Shown here in pieces: positions 23,642 to 30,065 of a stretch of 37,970 nt of DNA. The position numbers and the translations under genes were made by a program. The notes beneath the pieces are model-generated. The model had not been told where the DNA came from. It did not search any database and saw only the letters and a program-made list of their open reading frames with translations. Location: contig JAEWZS010000041.1 in the NCBI GenBank assembly GCA_023458355.1, forward strand, positions 1 through 37,970, read 5' to 3'. Every line of letters begins with the position of its first letter. Positions within the stretch are counted from its first letter, which is position 1. This stretch comes from Bacillota bacterium (GTDB lineage: Bacteria > Bacillota > Clostridia > Christensenellales > CAG-138).

Positions 23642-26167
23642 TTAAGCATAACGTTTGCGAATTCTATTTACCAGCTTCACCAGGTCATACCATAGTACCG
23701 AAACGCAAGCGAGCCCAAGTGCTAAAAGGAACTTACCGGCAGATAGCGGTGCGAGTTTTAAGTAGATGGACAATGGCGAGTAGAGGATCACTGCAAGCAA
23801 TAGTAGCGTACCCAAATTTACAGCCCACATCACGCGATCCTTCATAAGCCGTTTCACAGAACGATAGGCAAAATCATGATCGGAGCTATTCACCTGCACC
23901 AAGAACAAATTTGCCAGCATGATGATGGCAAGCCCCATGGCGCGGGCGACAGCAGGGTTGGTGGGATCGCCTAGAAGCGTAACATAGTATGCACCGAAAG
24001 ATGCAGCAAACACAAATAACCCCTGTAATATGCTCTTTGTTAGCAGTTTAAAGGTCAAAAGCTTATCCTTCGGGTCACGTGGAGGACGATCCATGATATC
24101 CTCTTCGGCCGGCTGCCTCTCTAAAACGATGGAGCATGTGGGGTCTATGAGCACCTCCAAAAGCACCACATGAAGCGGTAAAAGCAGCAGTGCCACAGGT
24201 GCGATTCCAAGAAACGGAGCTAACAGGGAAGCAAAAGCAATGGGAATATGGATGGTAAATACATAACCTACAGCCTTACGAATATTATCGTAAATTCGGC
24301 GTCCATCCTTAATCGTTTCAACGATGGTAGTAAAGTTATCATCCATCAAAATGAGGTCGGCAGCTTCGCGGGAAACCTCACTGCCGCGCTTTCCCATGGC
24401 AATACCGATATCGGCATACTTAAGTGCCGGAGCGTCGTTAACTCCATCTCCGGTCATGGCGACGATTTCACCGTTTTCCTTGAAAGCTTTAACAATGCGC
24501 ATCTTGTGCTCTGGAATCACGCGGGAGAAGATGGATACATTTTTGACGGCGTACCTAAGCTCGTCATCGCTCATAGCCTCCAGCATATCGCCGGTGATGA
24601 TATGGTCACTTCCCTGGATTCCAATCTTCTTAGCGATGGCGGATGCTGTAACGCCGTTGTCACCGGTTATCATGACCACACGGATACCGGCCCGGTTGCA
24701 TACCGCAATATCGCCCTTCACACTCTCGCGGGGAGGATCTGCTAAACCCACAAGGCCAAGTAGAGTCAGTTGACAGTCGGTGATGGAGGCGGGGATTGCG
24801 GATTCGTCCTCGGGATTTGCCGTTGCAATGGCAATCACGCGAAGCCCTTCTGAGGATAAGGCATGAATTTGCTCTTCGGCAGCTTTACACTGCGCATCGG
24901 TCAAATCGCAAATGGTGAGTATACGCTCCGGGCTGCCTTTGGCGGCAATGATAAGTTCGTTGTCCTTGCGCCAGACATGACCCATCATTTTAAGCTCATT
25001 GGTAAATGGATATTCGGACACGAAATCATTTTTAAAAAGGTATTCTTTTGAAAAGCCGTGTTTTTCGCAATAGAGAAGCATGGCTTTTTCCATAGGGTCG
25101 TATACATCGGTTTCACAGCCGAGGCCCATGGTTTCGATTAAAGCGCTTTCTGTGCCGTTTGCCACCCATGTTTTCTGCACGGTCATCCGGTTCATGGTAA
25201 TGGTGCCGGTTTTATCTACACAAAGTACAGTTACTGCACCGAGCGTCTCCACACTGGGCAGTTTGCGCACGAGGGAATTCTTCTTTGCCAGGCGCCATGC
25301 ACCCATGGAGAGAAACACGGTAAGAATTACCGGGAACTCCTCGGGAATCGTCGCCATAGCGAGTGTAACACCCGAGAGGATGCTCTCAACCAAGCGGTCG
25401 ATGAAGGCGTGGTCGGGAATATTGAACCATGTAAAAATGCCTACCAGAAGGAACAGCACCCCCGCAATGACGGCGCAGGTTTTAATAAGCTTTCCGGTCT
25501 GCTTCTGCAGCGGCGTGATTTCCTGTGGTGCGGCGGCTACACCTAGCCCGATTTTACCGTACTCGGTGTGTGCACCGATTTTGTCAACCTGTACGGTTGC
25601 CGTACCTTGGGTTACCAGTGTACCTGCATAGCAGTAATCCTTGCGCCAATAGTCTAAAGTAGGCTCGGCGTTTTCTTTAGTTACCTTCCATACGCCTTCT
25701 GCCTCGCCGGTGAGGGAGGATTCGTCTACACATAGGTCGGCACAGCGAATGACCACGCCGTCTGCGGGTATCTTTACACCCTCATAAATCATCATAAGAT
25801 CGCCCGGCACCAAATCAGAACTCAGGATCTGCTGTTCCGTTCCGTTACGGATGACGGTAATGTGAGGTGCGGATAAATCCTTGAGTGCATGAAGTGTTTT
25901 GTCGGTTTTCCATTCCTGCATCACATCGATGCTGATGATGCCTACCACAAAGATGAGCATGATGGCACCGTCGCGAGGCTCACCAAGGATAAAATAAATG
26001 ACAGCGGCGATGATGAGCAAAAGGAACATAGGCTCACAGATGATATGGAAGACCTTACTGAAAAAGTTTTCCTTCTTTTGTGGAGTCAGTTCATTTTTTC
26101 CATGCTGCTGCTGTCGAACTACCGCCTCGGCTGATGTTAGTCCGATGTAGTTTTCTGTGTTTGTCAT
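23642..26167 (-). CDS. P-type cation-transporting ATPase (P2 type, Ca-like, PEEFP variant)
   Basis: An 841-residue P-type ATPase. The N-terminal cation ATPase domain has GLTSAEAVVRQQQHGKNEL; the actuator domain has VDESSLTGEAEGV; the phosphorylation site is Asp318 in CVDKTGTITMN; the ATP-binding domain has KGSPERI; the hinge is MTGDGVNDAPALKYADIGIAMG; six C-terminal hydrophobic segments follow. The fourth helix carries IPEEFPV instead of the PEGLP typical of calcium pumps, so the ion is uncertain (Ca, Mn or another divalent ion). GGAGGATTCTTTT precedes the ATG at 26167, although the frame is open to 26302. The gene has a strong promoter, operator-like repeats and a 270-base leader. Confidence 0.9.
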   Translation of the reverse strand: MTNTENYIGLTSAEAVVRQQQHGKNELTPQKKENFFSKVFHIICEPMFLLLIIAAVIYFILGEPRDGAIMLIFVVGIISIDVMQEWKTDKTLHALKDLSAPHITVIRNGTEQQILSSDLVPGDLMMIYEGVKIPADGVVIRCADLCVDESSLTGEAEGVWKVTKENAEPTLDYWRKDYCYAGTLVTQGTATVQVDKIGAHTEYGKIGLGVAAAPQEITPLQKQTGKLIKTCAVIAGVLFLLVGIFTWFNIPDHAFIDRLVESILSGVTLAMATIPEEFPVILTVFLSMGAWRLAKKNSLVRKLPSVETLGAVTVLCVDKTGTITMNRMTVQKTWVANGTESALIETMGLGCETDVYDPMEKAMLLYCEKHGFSKEYLFKNDFVSEYPFTNELKMMGHVWRKDNELIIAAKGSPERILTICDLTDAQCKAAEEQIHALSSEGLRVIAIATANPEDESAIPASITDCQLTLLGLVGLADPPRESVKGDIAVCNRAGIRVVMITGDNGVTASAIAKKIGIQGSDHIITGDMLEAMSDDELRYAVKNVSIFSRVIPEHKMRIVKAFKENGEIVAMTGDGVNDAPALKYADIGIAMGKRGSEVSREAADLILMDDNFTTIVETIKDGRRIYDNIRKAVGYVFTIHIPIAFASLLAPFLGIAPVALLLLPLHVVLLEVLIDPTCSIVLERQPAEEDIMDRPPRDPKDKLLTFKLLTKSILQGLFVFAASFGAYYVTLLGDPTNPAVARAMGLAIIMLANLFLVQVNSSDHDFAYRSVKRLMKDRVMWAVNLGTLLLLAVILYSPLSIYLKLAPLSAGKFLLALGLACVSVLWYDLVKLVNRIRKRYA

Positions 26168-26440
26168 AAAAGAATCCTCCGTTTCCGCCGAATGAACGGC
26201 GGTGCCTTGATTTCTCCTATGGCACTCCATTGAGGTCGGGTGTTCCATTGTGTATATGGCTATAAGAAAATAACACACCCATGGTACATACAACTGTCCC
26301 ACAGATGTGTTTTATCACGATCTGCTGCCGCTTGTCGGGCGGCCCGGCCCCACGCCCCAAAGGGCATCGCCTGCTCAGTTTGTACTGTTGAACTCGCACT
26401 CCGGTACATAAACGGAGTGTAATGCAGTGCAAAGAGATTA
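26168..26440 (-). other. Long structured 5' leader of the P-type ATPase gene
   Basis: About 270 bases separate the inferred transcription start from the start codon. The leader begins with a CACTCCG/CGGAGTG hairpin (26397-26419), then has a GC-rich block (about 26330-26371) able to fold on itself, and ends with CCGCCG-TTCATT-CGGCGG (26185-26202) directly before the Shine-Dalgarno. I looked for the yybP-ykoY (Mn), M-box (Mg) and NiCo riboswitch sequence hallmarks and did not find convincing matches. A regulatory RNA is possible but unproven. Confidence 0.45.
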
Positions 26441-26463
26441 CAAGGCATTATATGCAGTGCAAA
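26422..26463. repeat. Two direct repeats overlapping the P-type ATPase promoter (operator candidate)
   Basis: ATGCAGTGCAAA occurs at 26422-26433 and again at 26452-26463, exactly 30 bases apart. One copy lies in the spacer between the -10 and -35 boxes and the other just past the expected start of transcription. The core TGCAGTGCA is a near-perfect palindrome around one base. Spacing and location fit two binding sites for a dimeric repressor on the same face of the helix. Confidence 0.6.
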
Positions 26464-26475
26464 CAAGTTTGTCAA
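26447..26475 (-). promoter_or_regulatory. Consensus promoter of the P-type ATPase gene
   Basis: On the minus strand a perfect TTGACA (26475-26470), a 17-base spacer and a perfect TATAAT (26452-26447). Such a strong promoter normally needs repression, consistent with the flanking repeats. Confidence 0.88.
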
Positions 26476-26517
26476 CAGAAAAACTATAAAATTCTGTTTT
26501 TCACAAATGTCACGGTA

Positions 26518-26545
26518 TTGACTATTATCCATATTGAAATATAAT
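26518..26545 (+). promoter_or_regulatory. Promoter of the flavoprotein-metallopeptidase genes
   Basis: TTGACT (26518-26523), a 16-base spacer and TATAAT (26540-26545), about 125 bases before the start codon. The leader contains a small GTGTT/AACAC inverted repeat (about 26591-26610). Confidence 0.7.
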
Positions 26546-26670
26546 ATCTTTGGCAAATAATGTGCAAACGAGTCCTCAAAGGTTTTTAAAAGTGTGTTCT
26601 TTTGTTAACACAGCAATTTTCCATGTGCAATCAAATAATACCTTAACAAAGCGGATAAGGGGATTAAACT

Positions 26671-27378
26671 ATGAAAACAGTTATTATACATGGGCAAAAT
26701 CACAAGGGAAGCTCCTACCACATGGGCAGATTGCTTGCTGAAAAGGTAGCAGCGGAAGGTGAAATCACGGAATTCTTTCTACCGAAGAATTTGAACCATT
26801 TTTGCCTTGGCTGCTATTCTTGCATTGAAAATGAAACCAAATGTCCTTATTGGAGCGAAAAGAAGGTTATTCTTGAGGCGATGGAACAGGCAGATCTTTT
26901 CATCTTTACAACGCCGAATTACTGCTTTGCACCTTCAGGATCGATGAAAGCATTTTTAGATCTAATGTTTGACTGCTGGATGTCGCATCGTCCGAAGGAA
27001 TGGATGTTTGAAAAACGTGCCGCTATTCTTAGTGCTTCTGCAGGTGCTCCAAATGGCAGAGTGATCAAAACCATTAAAACATCCCTGTCCGGGTGGGGCA
27101 TTCCATATATAAGATCTTATGGCATTGCGGTGCAGGCGGCGAATTGGGGTACGGTGAAGCCTAAGATTAAAACCAAAATAGAAAAGAGTATTTCAAAGCT
27201 TGCTTGGAAGTTTCGTTCCGACAAAAAGCCCCATGTGGGGTTTGCAACCAGGTTTGTGTTCAACCTGATGGGCAATATGCACAAAGCAGGATGGGATGCA
27301 TCACCTGTTGAAAAACAATACTGGGAGGAACGTGGCTGGCTTAACAAGGAGCGTCCTTGGAAAAAGAAAAATGCGTGA
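26671..27378 (+). CDS. NAD(P)H-dependent FMN reductase / flavodoxin-fold protein
   Basis: A 235-residue flavodoxin-like oxidoreductase. The opening VIIHGQNHKGSSYHMGRLLAEK gives the FMN-phosphate-binding loop. HFCLGCYSCIENETKCPYW resembles the C-x-x-C region of iron-sulfur flavoprotein relatives, and LFIFTTPNYCFAPSGSMKAFLD and SASAGAPNGRVIKTIK are the flavin-contact segments. The C-terminal 60 residues (ATRFVFNLMGNMHKAGWD...WEERGW) form an extension also seen in some clostridial NADPH-dependent reductases. Electron acceptor unknown. GATAAGGGGATTAAACT precedes the ATG. The metallopeptidase-like gene follows after 26 bases. Confidence 0.85.
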   Translation: MKTVIIHGQNHKGSSYHMGRLLAEKVAAEGEITEFFLPKNLNHFCLGCYSCIENETKCPYWSEKKVILEAMEQADLFIFTTPNYCFAPSGSMKAFLDLMFDCWMSHRPKEWMFEKRAAILSASAGAPNGRVIKTIKTSLSGWGIPYIRSYGIAVQAANWGTVKPKIKTKIEKSISKLAWKFRSDKKPHVGFATRFVFNLMGNMHKAGWDASPVEKQYWEERGWLNKERPWKKKNA

Positions 27379-27404
27379 GCAAATCTACTGTTTATGAGGT
27401 GAGT

Positions 27405-28448
27405 ATGATAAACTTGTCAGCAACGTATGCTCAAATTAAGGACAAATTGGATACTATTGCATTTCATGAATTATGGCCGGGCTTTAGGCGCTACGATTTT
27501 GCTTTATATAATGATACGCAAGTTGTTTTAAATGACGAGATTCTTCCTAAAACGGACGAGTTTTTGGCAAACACCGCTATTCTTTATAAGAGCAAATATA
27601 CTGCTATATGGTATCTGACAGAAGAAACGGACATAGAGATTTTAACTAGTAAAATCGTTCATGAAATGTTTCATGCTTACCAGACAGAACATAAAGAAAG
27701 CCGCTTTCCCAATGAGTTGGAAGCATTGTTAAAATATGAATACAGCCCGGAGTATCTCAATATCAAATACCAGGAGAATCTATTACTGGCAAGTTTATGC
27801 AAAAGTTATTATGGCGCTAAATTTGAAGAATTTCTTTCGTTGCGTAAGAGACGAAAAACGCAGTTTCCGTATCAATACAACTATGAATGCAGCGTGGAAG
27901 TGATAGAAGGAAGCGCACAGTACGTTGAACTTAAGGTGCTGAATACTTTTAGTCACGAAAAATACATGAAAGCACAAGACAGATGTCTGCAAAGAATCAG
28001 GGATATTAACAATCTGATGCCGGTTAGGATAAGTTGCTATGATACCGGAGCGATGCTTTTAAAAGTGTGCCTTGAAAACAGCCTAACGGTAAACACCAGC
28101 GTGGGCAAAAGTACGGAGTATCTACTGATCGATGCGGCTTTTGATAACATTCAAAGCAGCACACAGATTTTTGCAGACAGCGAGATAGATGATTTTTATC
28201 ATGCAGGTATAGGTGCTTTCAGAAATAAGATCGATCTCATTGTTGAGGGCCGCAAACCTATAGTTGAAGGTGAATTTGATTTAATTGGAGTAAATGTATA
28301 CTCAGCACAATATCTGGATGGATATATATATACGGAGTATTTGCTTATATACAAAGCCGATGAGCCAATTACACTGTATGGCAATTATCTGCTTAAAATG
28401 AAGCATAACAAAATTACAGCAATATATATGGACTCACAAAATAAGTAG
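27405..28448 (+). CDS. Putative zinc metallopeptidase of unknown family
   Basis: A 347-residue protein without signal peptide or membrane helix. Residues 86-90 read HEMFH, an HExxH zinc motif inside KIVHEMFHAYQ. About 90 residues later VEVIEGSAQYVELK offers the glutamate third ligand common in gluzincins (E-G-x-A-x-Y). This makes a zinc-dependent hydrolase likely, yet I do not recognise the family and the C-terminal half, including a tyrosine-rich EGEFDLIGVNVYSAQYLDGY segment, resembles nothing known to me. GAGGTGAGT precedes the ATG at 27405; the frame from 27357 overlaps the flavoprotein gene. Probably cotranscribed with the flavoprotein. Confidence 0.7.
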   Translation: MINLSATYAQIKDKLDTIAFHELWPGFRRYDFALYNDTQVVLNDEILPKTDEFLANTAILYKSKYTAIWYLTEETDIEILTSKIVHEMFHAYQTEHKESRFPNELEALLKYEYSPEYLNIKYQENLLLASLCKSYYGAKFEEFLSLRKRRKTQFPYQYNYECSVEVIEGSAQYVELKVLNTFSHEKYMKAQDRCLQRIRDINNLMPVRISCYDTGAMLLKVCLENSLTVNTSVGKSTEYLLIDAAFDNIQSSTQIFADSEIDDFYHAGIGAFRNKIDLIVEGRKPIVEGEFDLIGVNVYSAQYLDGYIYTEYLLIYKADEPITLYGNYLLKMKHNKITAIYMDSQNK

Positions 28449-28496
28449 GATGAGCCAAGATGTGTTAAAAAGCAACGCATTGAAGGAGATAAATAC

Positions 28497-29606
28497 TTAT
28501 ATACCTAACTTCTGCTTCTTGTCATTTTTAATTTGATACATTTGTGCATCTGCTTCCATCATCGCAAGAGAATACTCCCTTTGTGAACCGCGAAATATGG
28601 AATATCCTGTTGATACCATCGGCACTGCATTTTGGTCCTTGCTGCTTTTTCTTATCTCGTCCAGCTTTATATGAAGCAAATCGATTGCTTCTTTAATTTG
28701 CTGTTCATTTGTGGTTCTGCATATAACGCAGAATTCGTCTCCGCCGACACGGTAGCAAAATCCTATATGCAAAAAACAATCTCGAATGAGCTTGCCGATA
28801 ATTTGAAGGCAAGAATCGCCCCATGGATGCCCGTGAATATCGTTGATTTTTTTGAAATCATCTAAGTCAAATACGATAACGCTGCCATTGGAGTGTCGAT
28901 TCAACTTTTGAATATGCTGTTCATATACATTTCGATTAAGCAATCCGCTTAGAGAATCCTGTGTTTCAGAAAGTTCGCAAAAATAAACATAATATAGGAA
29001 TAGACTCAATGTTATACATACCCAGGTAGTATGTATTTGAGGTAGTAAAACCTGTACGAGGGTTCCGCCGAGAGAAAAGATAACAAGCAGAATAAATGTG
29101 CTTTTTGCGTGGCGCTGAAAGTGCTTCATGGCATGGAAGGATTCAATAATCAATGCTACATATGCGCACATATAGGCAAATACATAAACGATAAACCACG
29201 GACCGCGCATGTAAATGCCATCATTGACCTGAAAGATCAATCCTGTCCATGGAGAACTTACGGTTAGAGCAAGGTTGACCCATGCAGGAATTGCCAGTAG
29301 TGTTCCGGTCTTGTATTTGTTTACAGGATAAGCTTTGGTCAAAAAAATCGCAATAAAGGGCGATAGAGAAAAGCCGATTACGTTTACAATATAAACAAAA
29401 ATGCTGTTCACTTTAGCAGCATTTTCAAAAACAACGCTGCCGGTTTCTGCTGCGATTACCATAATCGCTATAGAAGCAGCAATGGTAAAATGCTTCTTCA
29501 TCTCATGCGTTAACAAGACATTACGCCGGCACGCATGCATCACTATATAAAGGGATATGGCACAGATTATATTCACAGCTATATAATTGTAATGAAGCTC
29601 ATTCAT
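28497..29606 (-). CDS. Membrane-bound diguanylate cyclase (GGDEF domain)
   Basis: A 369-residue protein with about seven predicted N-terminal helices (residues about 7-205) and a C-terminal GGDEF domain: SLSGLLNRNVYEQHI, VIVFDLDDFKKINDIHGHPWGDSCL and RVGGDEF, with the catalytic signature at residues 288-292. It would make cyclic di-GMP from two GTP. The product-inhibition I-site (RxxD five residues before GGDEF) reads LHIG, so feedback inhibition is likely absent. The seven-helix region may sense a membrane signal. It is divergent from a hybrid histidine kinase and near an EAL protein, so all three may act on one c-di-GMP circuit. The start at 29606 has no good Shine-Dalgarno. Confidence 0.88.
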   Translation of the reverse strand: MNELHYNYIAVNIICAISLYIVMHACRRNVLLTHEMKKHFTIAASIAIMVIAAETGSVVFENAAKVNSIFVYIVNVIGFSLSPFIAIFLTKAYPVNKYKTGTLLAIPAWVNLALTVSSPWTGLIFQVNDGIYMRGPWFIVYVFAYMCAYVALIIESFHAMKHFQRHAKSTFILLVIFSLGGTLVQVLLPQIHTTWVCITLSLFLYYVYFCELSETQDSLSGLLNRNVYEQHIQKLNRHSNGSVIVFDLDDFKKINDIHGHPWGDSCLQIIGKLIRDCFLHIGFCYRVGGDEFCVICRTTNEQQIKEAIDLLHIKLDEIRKSSKDQNAVPMVSTGYSIFRGSQREYSLAMMEADAQMYQIKNDKKQKLGI

Positions 29607-30065
29607 ATTGTTCGGCGCTTTCTGTGAAATCGGTATCGGTTACAATAATAGCACAAAATTGCGTCACTATCCATAACTTCGTGATTTTTATAGGCCTTCG
29701 CAAAATACCCGGGGAAGGGAAACGTAATTGCCTGACCCTTTATTTTCATGCTCTACGCCGATGTATAGGAATTGTGATAAGTTGCATTCGCGTACGTCTT
29801 TTTTTGATTTAATGATAGATAGATATAGGATCAAGGAATAGTACTGTTATTATCGTAAAATGTTGAACTTCGTCGGATATTGAAATATACTATTACTATT
29901 AAATGGATAAATATGCGAAAAGTAAGATGTTTGTTTGATACGTACTGCAAAAAGATTCCCTGCTTGTAACGTCTGCGCACAAAAGTCGATCCTTATTGAT
30001 GTAGTTCATTGTTGAAAACCGTTTAGGGTTGTTAAATACGGATGGTTTGAATAAGAGGAATGCAT
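29607..30065. other. Intergenic region between the divergent diguanylate cyclase and hybrid kinase genes
   Basis: About 460 A+T-rich bases. A good plus-strand promoter is present: TTGAAC (29863-29868), a 17-base spacer and TATACT (29886-29891), leaving a leader of about 170 bases. A second weaker candidate is TTGTTG-17-TTAAAT (30009-30037). The ORF at 29624-29812 has no ribosome site and does not look protein-like. I searched for c-di-GMP riboswitch hallmarks because of the neighbours but found none that convince. Confidence 0.5.

Noticed and set aside
24248..25631. Long plus-strand ORFs inside the P-type ATPase gene
   Set aside because: They are reverse-strand shadows of a highly conserved coding sequence on the minus strand.
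26246..26248. In-frame upstream ATG (MEHPTS...) of the P-type ATPase, resembling the magnesium leader peptides
   Set aside because: It is in frame with the pump without a stop, has no Shine-Dalgarno, and the start at 26167 has a strong one. The likeness is probably chance.
29624..29812. 62-codon ORF between the cyclase and the hybrid kinase
   Set aside because: No ribosome binding site, no recognisable pattern, and it lies upstream of the promoter that serves the kinase.
29607..30065. Possible c-di-GMP riboswitch in front of the hybrid kinase
   Set aside because: A GGGAAACGTAATTGCC stretch loosely recalls GEMM elements, but the conserved core segments are not there.
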